Under the pieces are notes generated by a model. That model did no database searches and was not told where the DNA came from. It was given only the letters and a program-made list of their open reading frames with translations. From positions 1 to 50,555 of the forward strand of contig JAIYBU010000025.1 in assembly GCA_027488335.1 (NCBI GenBank): a stretch of 50,555 nt of DNA, written 5' to 3'. The DNA comes from Cytophagaceae bacterium. GTDB lineage: Bacteria; Bacteroidota; Bacteroidia; Cytophagales; Spirosomataceae. This document shows positions 31,664-40,328 of this stretch, piece by piece. Every line of letters starts with the position of its first letter. Positions within the stretch are counted from its first letter, which is position 1. Both the position numbers and the translations under genes were made by a program.

Positions 31664-32566
31664 TTATTTACTAATCTGTCCGGCCAGTACTTCAATTCCT
31701 TCGGTAAAGCTAACTGGTTCATAGCCAAGTACTTCACGAGACTTTGAAAGGTCAAAGCCAGTTCTTGGTGGGCGTTTTGCTGGTTGCGTAAATGTGGTAG
31801 AATCGGCTTGTGAAATCAGCGATTTATCCAATTTGAAATAATCGGCAGTCATGATTGCCATTTCGTAGGGAGTCAAGAAATCCTTTCCCGAAATATTAAA
31901 AACGCCCTCGGCTTCCTGTTCGGCAATTAAGGCACAGCCTTTTGCCAAATCTTCGGCCAACGTAGGTGTCCGCCACTGGTCAGTTACCACTTTGATGTTT
32001 TTCCCATCTTCCAATGATTTTTTCACCCACAAAATAATATTTGTGCGGCTCATGTCGTGGGCAATACCATAGACCAAAATTGTACGAGCAATTCCCCAAC
32101 GGATATTACTATTCGTAACCAGTTTTTCGGCGGCATACTTGCTCCAACCATAAAAACTTATCGGATTTGCATCGGCATCTTCTTTATAAGGGCCTGATTT
32201 GCCATCGAAAATAAAATCGGTAGAAACATGGAGCAAAAAACAATCAATTTTTGAGCAAGCCTCAATTAAATAGTCAACCGAACTCACATTTTGAGCCCAA
32301 CAAGCATCTTTTTCGCTCTCACACTGGTCAACGTTGGTCATGGCAGCCGTGTGGATAATTACATCGGGTTGAACTTTTGCCACCACTTCCTGTACTTGCT
32401 CTCGGCTTGTGATATCCATTGAATGGTATTCGTAGCCTTCAGAAAACGGTAAACGGTTTTCGCCACGAGCCGTAGCAATTATCTGAATACCTTTAGCTTT
32501 CAGTAGTAATTCAACCAATTTTTGACCAAGTAAGCCGTTTGAGCCTGTGATTAAAATCTTTTTCAT
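31664..32566 (-). CDS. RmlD-like NAD-dependent sugar-nucleotide reductase
   Basis: A 300-residue extended SDR protein of the RmlD substrate-binding family. The dinucleotide motif is GSNGLLGQKLVELL (residues 8-21), the active site is STDFIFDG with YGWSKYAAEK (YxxxK), and the conserved HTAAMTNVDQCESE lies near residue 72. The family reduces dTDP-4-keto-rhamnose, but here no other rhamnose genes are adjacent, so another 4-ketosugar or methionine-adenosyltransferase-beta-like role is possible. Confidence 0.85.
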   Translation of the reverse strand: MKKILITGSNGLLGQKLVELLLKAKGIQIIATARGENRLPFSEGYEYHSMDITSREQVQEVVAKVQPDVIIHTAAMTNVDQCESEKDACWAQNVSSVDYLIEACSKIDCFLLHVSTDFIFDGKSGPYKEDADANPISFYGWSKYAAEKLVTNSNIRWGIARTILVYGIAHDMSRTNIILWVKKSLEDGKNIKVVTDQWRTPTLAEDLAKGCALIAEQEAEGVFNISGKDFLTPYEMAIMTADYFKLDKSLISQADSTTFTQPAKRPPRTGFDLSKSREVLGYEPVSFTEGIEVLAGQISK

Positions 32567-32617
32567 TTTTATATTAAAACCAAACCATGCCGCAACCTGA
32601 GCGAAGTGGTAGGAAGG

Positions 32618-33316
32618 TTAGTATTTATATCCGAATTTTTTAGTAATTTTCTTTTTACGCATTTTTTTTACCGTCATACTCATCTTAATGTCTTCTTTTG
32701 GGCGGTCGGCTGAGTCTCTTGGTTGTTTGGCAATGGTGTCAATCAAATCAAGGTTGTCAATTACTTCTCCAAAAACTGTGTAGGCATTATCAAGTCGAGG
32801 AGTTCCGCCCAAAATCATATATTCGGCACGCTGTTGAGTTGTATAGTCCATTCCATTTCGTTGAGCAACTTGCGTAACTTCTTCGTCAGTTAGTTTCTTT
32901 CCTTGTACAATGTAAAACTGGCAAGCACTTGATTTTTTTTCGGGGTTATTATCACGAGCAGCAGCCAAAGCACCTTTTCTATGAACATGATTAGCCTTAA
33001 ATTCATACGGAATACGTTCCATATTTCCGCCACCACCACCGAGACGCTGATTGGGTTGGGCTGTTTTAGATTCGGGGTCGCCACCCTGAATCATGAAACC
33101 ATCAATAATGCGGTGAAAGAGAAGGCTATCGTAGAATTTTTTTTCAACTAATTTGACAAAATTGGCTTTGTGAAGTGGAGTATCATCAAACAATACCATG
33201 TGAAGTGTTCCGTATTTGGTATTGAGGGTAACTAAATAATCTTTCTTGGACTTCTTCTGAGCGAAGGAAATAGTGCTGATTAGCAGTAAAATATAAATAG
33301 AAAAGTGCTTCTTCAT
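32618..33316 (-). CDS. Cyclophilin-type peptidyl-prolyl isomerase, exported
   Basis: A 232-residue periplasmic PPIase. ATG at 33316 starts a clean signal peptide (MKKHFSIYILLLISTISFAQ), so the longer frame is rejected. Cyclophilin motifs are in order: FHRIIDGFMIQGGDP with the catalytic Arg, the Gly-rich RLGGGGGN loop, ACQFYIVQG, and NAYTVFGEVIDNLDLID. An inserted segment near residues 140-170 (EEVTQVAQRNGMDYTTQQRAEY) is usual in Bacteroidota members. The tail is strongly basic. It lies 95 bp downstream of idi. Confidence 0.92.
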   Translation of the reverse strand: MKKHFSIYILLLISTISFAQKKSKKDYLVTLNTKYGTLHMVLFDDTPLHKANFVKLVEKKFYDSLLFHRIIDGFMIQGGDPESKTAQPNQRLGGGGGNMERIPYEFKANHVHRKGALAAARDNNPEKKSSACQFYIVQGKKLTDEEVTQVAQRNGMDYTTQQRAEYMILGGTPRLDNAYTVFGEVIDNLDLIDTIAKQPRDSADRPKEDIKMSMTVKKMRKKKITKKFGYKY

Positions 33317-33410
33317 GCAGATAAAGGCTATGGATAAAGCACAAAAATACAATAAATATTTGAAGAGACTTCTGTGAAAGAGAATCTTTTGATTATGTGG
33401 CAAGAAAGGT

Positions 33411-33944
33411 TTAAGCCAAAACTAAATTAGAAGCGACGAATGCCATGAATTCGTCGCTTTTTAATATTTCTTTGAACCAAAATGTATAATTCTGTGGGTT
33501 TTTCGATACATCTTCGAGAAGCTCTTCAACCACAATCCATTTATAATCTGCCACTTCTTCGGGATTTACAACGAATGAATCATTGTATGTTCCCACAAAG
33601 ACATTATCAATTTCGTGTTCGACCAAGCCATTCTCAAACTCGGCACGGTACTGAAATTTATAGAGAAACTCCAACGACGTGTCAAAACCCATTTCTTCAC
33701 CTAAACGGCGGTGTGCTGCCGCACTGATTTCTTCGTTAGCGTTGGGGTGTCCGCAGCAGGTATTCGTCCACAAATCGCCTGAGTGGTATTTGTGCGAAGT
33801 TCGCTGATGAATCAACAGCTCGTTATTTTCGTTGAATACCAAAATCGAGAAAGCACGGTGAAGCAAGCCCTGTTGGTGTACCCACAGTTTTTCGCCAGTT
33901 CCGATTTCTACGTCTTGTTCGTTTACTACAATGATTTCAGTCAT
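33411..33944 (-). CDS. idi: Isopentenyl-diphosphate delta-isomerase, type 1
   Basis: Nudix-fold enzyme that interconverts IPP and DMAPP for isoprenoid synthesis. From ATG at 33944 the protein has 177 residues; an upstream TTG adds only three residues. The catalytic Cys is in TNTCCGHPN (near residue 68), the Nudix-like metal segment is AAHRRLGEEMGF, and the catalytic Glu is in NGLVEHEIDNVF. Together these identify type 1 Idi. Confidence 0.95.
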   Translation of the reverse strand: MTEIIVVNEQDVEIGTGEKLWVHQQGLLHRAFSILVFNENNELLIHQRTSHKYHSGDLWTNTCCGHPNANEEISAAAHRRLGEEMGFDTSLEFLYKFQYRAEFENGLVEHEIDNVFVGTYNDSFVVNPEEVADYKWIVVEELLEDVSKNPQNYTFWFKEILKSDEFMAFVASNLVLA

Positions 33945-34036
33945 AAGCCCCAACCCCTAAAGGGAAGTTTTTGATTACCGTGTAACGGATGAAAGTAACT
34001 CTATAATTTGTAAACTGCTTCAAAAACAAAAATGTT

Positions 34037-35269
34037 TTACTCTGCATTTAATTTATCGACTAAACGATTGAAATCACTTACGAAATCATCGTAATATTGG
34101 CCTGTACCTGGGCCAGAAAATCCTGTATGAATTTCACGTACTTGGCCTTTTTTATCGATGAAAATGGTAGTCGGAAAGCCCAAAACATGGTTGAGCATTG
34201 GTAGCGTTTTTGAAGCTTCGGCTTTATCGTTTGTTCCTGCCAAAAGCACTTCGTAGCTAATGCCGAAGCGTTCTTTCAAACGTTTGATTTTTGGATACGC
34301 AAAAGCGGGGTCAGTGCTTTTTTCGTAAGCCAAACCGATGACTTCTACGCCTTTTTGTTTGTTTTTGGCATACCACGGAGCTAAAAACTTACTTTCATCC
34401 ATACAATTCGGGCACCACGAACCCATAATTTGCACCACCACCACTTTTCCTTTGTAACGCTCATCAGTCAACGAAACTTTTTTACCTTGCTCGTTTGAGA
34501 ACGAAAACGCAATAGTTTTGTAACCATCTTTCAAGTAAGTTAATGTTTTTTCATCAGGTAGTTTGGCGTTATCATCTTTTACTGCCTCCCACGATTCAAA
34601 ACTATTTATACTTGACCAAAACTCACCGCCCGTTAGTTTTCCACCATCAATCTTTGCTTTGAATAAAAAGAGGTGTGTACCATCAAAGCACGACAGTTTC
34701 AATGAATCGCCGATAATATTGCCCGATAAATAACGATAGTCGCCCGTTGTGGTCAAGAATGTTCCGCTTACTTCATTTCCTTTCGTTGAAAACAGACCAA
34801 CCGAAACCGTAGAGTCTTTTTTATCTTCTGAGCGGAAAAGTACGCTATATTTTGGAGCTAAAAGTGTTTCTGGTTTATCGGTTTTGTCAGTAAAACGATA
34901 GTTTTTACCAAATTCTGCCGAAAAGTCTCCTTGCAAAAAACTAAAATCCGAACGCATTTTTTTCCAGTAACCAGTCATTTTTTCTCCTTCAACTTTTGCT
35001 ACAATTTCGGCATCAAACAATTCGATTGGAATATGCAGCGAATCATTTTTGATAAATGATTTATCCATTTTTAGCTTCTCTTCTCCATTCAAAATCGTCA
35101 CGGCATAGGCATCGCCCTGTTTCTGAATATCAAAATTAAACGGTAATTCACCGCCTTTGGTTGGAATCACCGCTCGCCAAGTACCAGTTTTAGGTTCGGA
35201 AGATATTTTACAGGCATTTAATAAGAAAATCGAGGCTACGATGAAGAGTAATTTGGTCAATGTTTTCAT
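34037..35269 (-). CDS. TlpA-family thiol-disulfide lipoprotein
   Basis: A 410-residue lipoprotein; ATG at 35269 starts a signal ending in the lipobox LLNAC (Cys20). Residues about 25-255 are a beta-rich N-terminal domain without a familiar motif. The C-terminal 150 residues are a TlpA/AhpC-type thioredoxin domain with active site GSWCPNCMDES and the cis-Pro segment GFPTTIFID. Probably held in the outer membrane facing the periplasm. It diverges from rsmH across a 104-bp gap. Confidence 0.9.
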   Translation of the reverse strand: MKTLTKLLFIVASIFLLNACKISSEPKTGTWRAVIPTKGGELPFNFDIQKQGDAYAVTILNGEEKLKMDKSFIKNDSLHIPIELFDAEIVAKVEGEKMTGYWKKMRSDFSFLQGDFSAEFGKNYRFTDKTDKPETLLAPKYSVLFRSEDKKDSTVSVGLFSTKGNEVSGTFLTTTGDYRYLSGNIIGDSLKLSCFDGTHLFLFKAKIDGGKLTGGEFWSSINSFESWEAVKDDNAKLPDEKTLTYLKDGYKTIAFSFSNEQGKKVSLTDERYKGKVVVVQIMGSWCPNCMDESKFLAPWYAKNKQKGVEVIGLAYEKSTDPAFAYPKIKRLKERFGISYEVLLAGTNDKAEASKTLPMLNHVLGFPTTIFIDKKGQVREIHTGFSGPGTGQYYDDFVSDFNRLVDKLNAE

Positions 35270-35290
35270 AAGGTTTTCTTTGGTTCGATA

Positions 35291-35323
35291 AACGTTGGTT
35301 GCACAAAGAATCCTGCCAACGTT
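35291..35323. promoter_or_regulatory. Inverted repeat between tlpA-like and rsmH genes
   Basis: AACGTTGG (35291-35298) and CCAACGTT (35316-35323) are complementary, separated by 17 bases. It lies just upstream of the rsmH -7 box and may be a regulator site. Confidence 0.35.
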
Positions 35324-35334
35324 GATTTTTTTAG

Positions 35335-35342
35335 TACTTTTG
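35335..35342 (+). promoter_or_regulatory. -7 promoter element of rsmH
   Basis: TACTTTTG, perfect TAnnTTTG, 31 bp before the start codon at 35374. Confidence 0.6.
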
Positions 35343-35373
35343 CATTTCAACATTGTAAATATATAAAAAGTTT

Positions 35374-36288
35374 ATGTCAGTTTATCATACGCCCGTAATG
35401 CTCAAAGAATGTCTCGATGGTCTGAATATCAAACCCAACGGCATTTATGTAGATGTCACTTTCGGCGGTGGTGGGCATTCGAGAGCGATTTTAGAACAAC
35501 TTACGACGGGTAAACTTTATGCCTTTGACCAAGATGCCGATGCCAAAGAACAGGCCAAACTGATAGATAATAAAAATTTGGTTTTTATCGAAGCCAACTT
35601 TCGTAATATCAAGCAATATTTACGTTTGTACGGCGTAAAAAAAGTAGATGGAATCTTGGCTGATTTAGGTATTTCTTCGCACCAAATTGATACACCCGAG
35701 CGTGGCTTTTCGACTCGATACGATGCCGAATTGGATATGCGGATGAACCAAAATGCACCATTTTCGGCCAAAAATATTGTCAATGAATATTCGATTGATG
35801 ACTTACACAAGATTTTAGGAATGTACGGCGAAATAAAAAATGCCAGAACCGCTGCCCAAACAATTTACACGGCTCGCCTCAACCGAAAAATCGAAACAAT
35901 TAATGACTTGAAAGGAGTTTTACAGAAACTTGCTCCTCGTGGCAAAGAAAACAAATATTTCGCCCAAGTTTTTCAGGCATTACGTATTGTAGTAAACGAA
36001 GAAATGGCAGTTTTGGAAGACTTTTTGAAGCAAACCCCCGAAGTACTTGCTCCCGAAGGTCGTTTGGTGGTAATGTCGTATCATTCGCTCGAAGACCGTT
36101 TGGTAAAGAACTTTATTCGTAGCGGAAAATTTAGTGGTGAAGTAGAAAAAGACCTTTTTGGGAATGATAAAAAACCACTCGAATCGGTTACGAGAAAAGC
36201 CATTGAGGCCACGCCCGAAGAAGTGGAGCGAAATCCACGTGCCAGAAGTGCCAAGCTCAGAATTGCCGAACCAATGCCCGTAAAATAA
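35374..36288 (+). CDS. rsmH: 16S rRNA (cytosine(1402)-N(4))-methyltransferase
   Basis: SAM-dependent enzyme that methylates C1402 of 16S rRNA. The 304-residue protein has the family opening YHTPVMLKECLDGL and the SAM-binding motif VDVTFGGGGHSRAIL (residues 27-41), then DLGISSHQID and SYHSLEDRLVK. The usual upstream partner mraZ is absent; the gene has its own promoter. The ftsL-like and ftsI genes follow in order, as in the division and cell-wall cluster. Confidence 0.96.
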   Translation: MSVYHTPVMLKECLDGLNIKPNGIYVDVTFGGGGHSRAILEQLTTGKLYAFDQDADAKEQAKLIDNKNLVFIEANFRNIKQYLRLYGVKKVDGILADLGISSHQIDTPERGFSTRYDAELDMRMNQNAPFSAKNIVNEYSIDDLHKILGMYGEIKNARTAAQTIYTARLNRKIETINDLKGVLQKLAPRGKENKYFAQVFQALRIVVNEEMAVLEDFLKQTPEVLAPEGRLVVMSYHSLEDRLVKNFIRSGKFSGEVEKDLFGNDKKPLESVTRKAIEATPEEVERNPRARSAKLRIAEPMPVK

Positions 36289-36398
36289 ATTTCGATAAAA
36301 TATCGGTTTTATTTCCACCTAATTTATAAATTTGTCTTGCTATTGAGCAATAGCTCAATCAACGTGCTTTAATAATAAACCTATAACTCATTACTGGA

Positions 36399-36785
36399 AT
36401 GGCAACGAATACTTTTCGGGACCGTCCTGAACCTATTGCTGAGGCCGTACCAAAACGGCCACGCAAAACAGGTATCTTTGACCGCCTCAACACTTGGCTG
36501 ACCAATCGCTTAGAACTGGGTGACGAACTTCCTACCGAAACCCTCCGACGAATTATTTGGCTCGGAATTTTGGGTATTTTCTACATTTACGTGCAGCATA
36601 GCTACGAAGGTTTTATTAAGAAAATTGATAGAGCTCGCAACGCCATGGAAGAGAAACGTGCGGCCTACATCTCGCAAAAATCAAAGTATATGTTTGCCAG
36701 CAAACAGTCGGAAATAGCTAAAAAACTAAACGAAGATGGACTGGAAGAAAACATTACTCCTCCCACAAAAATTGTTGTAAAATAA
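36399..36785 (+). CDS. FtsL-like cell division protein
   Basis: A 128-residue bitopic membrane protein: basic cytoplasmic N-terminus (about residues 1-48), one helix at 49-65 (IIWLGILGIFYIYVQ), then a coiled-coil-like stretch (residues about 75-115) rich in Lys, Glu and Ala. Location between rsmH and ftsI matches Bacteroidota FtsL. Sequence conservation in FtsL is low, so identification rests on topology and position. Confidence 0.82.
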   Translation: MATNTFRDRPEPIAEAVPKRPRKTGIFDRLNTWLTNRLELGDELPTETLRRIIWLGILGIFYIYVQHSYEGFIKKIDRARNAMEEKRAAYISQKSKYMFASKQSEIAKKLNEDGLEENITPPTKIVVK

Positions 36786-36791
36786 TAAAAA

Positions 36792-36877
36792 GAGTTCTGA
36801 CGGGGCCGCCCGTGCGGTTTAGAGTGTTGTGTTCTGAGTTACGTACTTTAGAACTTAGCACTCTAAACCCAGAATTC
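36792..36877. repeat. Nested inverted repeat in the ftsL-ftsI gap
   Basis: GGTTTAGAGTG (36816-36826) and CACTCTAAACC (36859-36869) are perfect complements; an outer pair, GAGTTCTG (36792-36799) with CAGAATTC (36870-36877), matches with one difference; inside are further paired GTTCT/AGAAC bases. Looks like a degenerate mobile palindromic element that inserted between two co-transcribed genes. Confidence 0.65.
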
Positions 36878-36891
36878 ATAACTCATAAACC

Positions 36892-38994
36892 ATGGCACCA
36901 AAACGCTCTATACGTGATGAAATTCAGTGGCGTGCTAAAGTCACTTTCGGATTAGTTTTCTTGATTGGTTCGCTGGTTGCTGCTCAAATTTTTGTGATTC
37001 AGGTTTTTCAGAAGAAAAAATGGATGGCGAAGGTTGAGAAAGTGCAACGCAAACCAATGGAAATTAAAGCTCAACGAGGCAATATCTTTGCCGCCGATGG
37101 GCGTAGTTTGCTGGCTACTTCGGTGCCTCGCTATCGTGTGGGTATTGATGTAACTCGTGCAAAACCTGCCTATTTTAAGGCAAAAATCGATTCATTGAGC
37201 AATGCTTTGGCAAACTTTTTCCAAGACCGTTCGGCCGATGAATACAAAGAGCTTATTACCAATGCACGCAATGAAAAGAAGTTGCTTTTTGTGGCATTAG
37301 GAAATCGCTTGGTTGATTACCAAGAACGCCAACGAATCAAGACTTTTCCTTTTTTCCGAGAAGGCCCAATGAAAGGGGGCGGAAAATTTGAACAGTTAGA
37401 ACGCCGTGTAATGCCTTTTGATGACATGGCTTTGCGTTCAATTGGAAAACTCGACCGAAATACGCAAACACGTGGCGATTTTGGAATCGAGTTTAGCTTC
37501 AATAGTTACTTGGCAGGACGAAACGGAGTTGGTTTTTTTCAGCGATTGGCAGGTGGAGTTTGGAAACCCGTGAGCGATTCGCCCGAAGTTCGGCCCGAGG
37601 CTGGTTTAGATGTCGTTACTACTATCGACGTAAATTATCAAGATATTGTTGAAAGTGCCTTACGTAATCAAGTTATCAGTACTAATGCTAAATACGGTTC
37701 GGCGATTGTAATGGAAATTGCTACGGGCGAAATCAAGGCAATTACGAATCTTTCTCGTCGTGGAGGTTCCGATTCGACCAAGAAGTATTATTTAGAGGAT
37801 TTTAATTACGCCGTACGTGGTGGAACCGACCCTGGCTCGACTTTCAAGTTGGCAACGATGGTGGCTTTACTCGAAAAAGCAAAGATTGACTTAGACGATA
37901 ACGCTGGTTTTTGCGGTGGCAGTATTATGCACAATAAAACCGAGATGACTTGCTCGGAAGAACACGGAAATCAGACGGTTAGACAAGTTTTTGAGCATTC
38001 ATGTAATATTGGCATTTATAATTTGGTTAAAAATCATTTTGGATTTAATAATGCTGATAATTTTGTTTCGTACCTCACTCGTTTCAAGCTCGACCAACCT
38101 GTGGGTTTTCAGTTAAAGGGAGAAACCGAACCGATTATCAAAAACCGTAAAAGTTCTACTTTTAGTAATACGACAATTCCGTGGATGTCGATTGGCTATG
38201 AAACTCGTCTCACACCGCTTCAAATGCTTACATTTTACAATGCCATTGCCAATAATGGTCATTGGGTACAGCCGTTAATTGTGAAAGAAGTACGTGAAGC
38301 AGACCGCACGATTGAAAAATTTGAAGCAAACCAAGACCCAACGCCAATTTGCTCAGAACGCACCGCCAAACTGGCTCAAGAAATGATGAAAGGGGTAGTG
38401 GCAAACGGTACGGCTCAGAATATCAACACGGGTTTTTGTAAGGTAGCAGGAAAAACAGGTACTTCACGTAAACGTGAAAACGGGTACGTGAAAAATCAAT
38501 ATTACACGGCATTTATTGGCTTTTTTCCAGCCGATAACCCCAAATACAGTTGTGCCGTCATCATTGACGAGCCACAAGGAGCAAATCTGTATGCACGTGA
38601 TGTGGCCGCACCTGTTTTCAGAACCATTGCCGATAAGATTTTTGCGTATGATGTTGCACTGCACCCTGCCAAAAATAAACCATCGAATATTCAGAAAATC
38701 GAAACACAAGAACAGGCTGGTTATGCCGAAGATTTTCGTACGGTTGGTGAAGAATTGGGCTTACAAAATGCCCCCAATAGTGCTGGATGGGTAAAAGCCT
38801 CAAAAAATGGTAACTCAATTACTTGGAAAAAGGTAGAAGATGCCAAAGATTTGCCAAACGTAGGTGGAATGACCCTGCGTGATGCCATGCACATTCTCGA
38901 AAATAAAGGATTCAGGGTTCGTTATTCGGGACTTGGAAAGGTAGCTGAATTTGCTATTGTTCAGCCAAAAGTTGTAGCTTTGGTTTTGAAATAA
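36892..38994 (+). CDS. ftsI: Penicillin-binding protein 3, FtsI, with PASTA domain
   Basis: Septal class B transpeptidase that cross-links peptidoglycan. The 700-residue protein has a membrane anchor at about residues 17-37, a dimerisation domain to about 240, and the transpeptidase domain with Ser316-x-x-Lys319 (GSTFK), Ser370-Cys-Asn (SCN) and Lys521-Thr-Gly (KTG). A single PASTA domain closes it from about residue 645 (LPNVGGMTLRDAMHILEN). Third gene of the short division cluster; murE, which normally follows, is not present. Confidence 0.95.
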   Translation: MAPKRSIRDEIQWRAKVTFGLVFLIGSLVAAQIFVIQVFQKKKWMAKVEKVQRKPMEIKAQRGNIFAADGRSLLATSVPRYRVGIDVTRAKPAYFKAKIDSLSNALANFFQDRSADEYKELITNARNEKKLLFVALGNRLVDYQERQRIKTFPFFREGPMKGGGKFEQLERRVMPFDDMALRSIGKLDRNTQTRGDFGIEFSFNSYLAGRNGVGFFQRLAGGVWKPVSDSPEVRPEAGLDVVTTIDVNYQDIVESALRNQVISTNAKYGSAIVMEIATGEIKAITNLSRRGGSDSTKKYYLEDFNYAVRGGTDPGSTFKLATMVALLEKAKIDLDDNAGFCGGSIMHNKTEMTCSEEHGNQTVRQVFEHSCNIGIYNLVKNHFGFNNADNFVSYLTRFKLDQPVGFQLKGETEPIIKNRKSSTFSNTTIPWMSIGYETRLTPLQMLTFYNAIANNGHWVQPLIVKEVREADRTIEKFEANQDPTPICSERTAKLAQEMMKGVVANGTAQNINTGFCKVAGKTGTSRKRENGYVKNQYYTAFIGFFPADNPKYSCAVIIDEPQGANLYARDVAAPVFRTIADKIFAYDVALHPAKNKPSNIQKIETQEQAGYAEDFRTVGEELGLQNAPNSAGWVKASKNGNSITWKKVEDAKDLPNVGGMTLRDAMHILENKGFRVRYSGLGKVAEFAIVQPKVVALVLK

Positions 38995-39023
38995 GTTGTA
39001 CGACAATTTTCTAAATTGTCATT

Positions 39024-40328
39024 GTGTTGAAACAAGTGATAAAGAAAATAACTTTAGTCTTAACTTTTTCATGCTTCTTGGTTTGGCTCGGATATTTCAC
39101 GCCACGCCAATCGTTTGAGCAATTAATCGGTTTATACTCAGCACTTTTTGTTACTTATTTTTTCTTGGTAAAAAGAATCGAAAACGCTCGTGAAGTAATC
39201 TTCTTGGGCGTTTTTTTTCGTTTGCTTTTGTTGTTTACCGTTCCTGCTTTATCCGATGATTTTTACCGCTTCGTGTGGGATGGTCGTTTACTAATAAATG
39301 ATATAAATCCATATACAATTCTACCCACTGACTTTGTACAAACCATTGATTTTCAAAAAGTTATTTCAGATAGAGTGATTTTTGAAAAACTAAATTCACC
39401 AAATTATTACACAGTGTATCCGCCACTTAATCAGCTTATTTTTGCTGCTTCGGCTGCTTTGTCAAAAGGGAGTTTGTTTGGAAATGTAATAGCTTTAAGA
39501 GTATTTATTGTTTTAGCAGAAATAACTTTACTATTGATGCTAATAAAGAACGAACTCCGTGATAGGGTTAATCTGTATGCCTTTAATCCCTTAATTATTC
39601 TCGAATTAACAGGTAATTTACATTTTGAGGGAGTAGTAATGTGCTTTTTGGCTTTGGCTTATTATGTGGGTATAAAGAATCAAAAATCATTGATATTTAG
39701 TAGTTTTTTATTTGCGTGTGCGGTTTGTGTAAAGATGCTGCCATTGATTTTTATTCCTTTGATTATCAGGCAACTCGGTTGGAAAAAAGGAATCATTTAT
39801 GCTTCGTTGGTTGGGCTATTTACTGCTTTATTATTTCTGCCATTTCTCGACCGAATGCTCATTGAAAAACTCTTTTCGAGTGTAAATCTTTACTTTCAGA
39901 AGTTTGAATTTAATGCAAGCGTTTATTACTTAGTTCGAGCCGTTGGCTTCAAGATTTTTGGGTACAATATTATTGGAACGGCGGGAAAAATCATGGCATT
40001 TCTGACTTTTTCGGGAGTGCTTTTCGTCTCGTGGAAAAGCAAAAATCTGTTTGTAGGTGCGTTAACAATTCTGACGCTTTATTTTGCCATGGCAACCACC
40101 GTTCATCCGTGGTATGTAACCAATCTTTTGGTGATTGCCATCTTTACGAGTTTTCGTTACCCAATTCTTTGGTCGTACACTGCTTTTTTTAGCTACGCCA
40201 CTTATCAGACGAACCTCTATCAAGAAAACCTTTACTTAGTTGCTCTTGAGTATTTATTAGTTCTCGGAATGATGATTTATGAGTTTAAACAAATTAGCAA
40301 CTTGTTTTACGACAAATCTTCTCAATAA
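39024..40328 (+). CDS. GT87-like polytopic glycosyltransferase
   Basis: A 434-residue membrane protein with about eleven helices, resembling the DUF2029/GT87 polyprenyl-phosphate-dependent mannosyltransferases. The acidic motif LSDDFYRFVWDGRLL near residue 75, on the first periplasmic loop, is the expected metal and donor site, and NPYTILP follows. GTG at 39024 is the start. It occupies the slot after ftsI where cell-wall precursor genes usually sit, but no direct link to them is shown. The 3' end overlaps the convergent YpdA gene by 35 bp. Confidence 0.78.
   Translation: MLKQVIKKITLVLTFSCFLVWLGYFTPRQSFEQLIGLYSALFVTYFFLVKRIENAREVIFLGVFFRLLLLFTVPALSDDFYRFVWDGRLLINDINPYTILPTDFVQTIDFQKVISDRVIFEKLNSPNYYTVYPPLNQLIFAASAALSKGSLFGNVIALRVFIVLAEITLLLMLIKNELRDRVNLYAFNPLIILELTGNLHFEGVVMCFLALAYYVGIKNQKSLIFSSFLFACAVCVKMLPLIFIPLIIRQLGWKKGIIYASLVGLFTALLFLPFLDRMLIEKLFSSVNLYFQKFEFNASVYYLVRAVGFKIFGYNIIGTAGKIMAFLTFSGVLFVSWKSKNLFVGALTILTLYFAMATTVHPWYVTNLLVIAIFTSFRYPILWSYTAFFSYATYQTNLYQENLYLVALEYLLVLGMMIYEFKQISNLFYDKSSQ

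Noticed and set aside
36792..36877. CRISPR-like repeat
   Set aside because: Only one inverted-repeat unit with no spacer series; no cas genes in the window.
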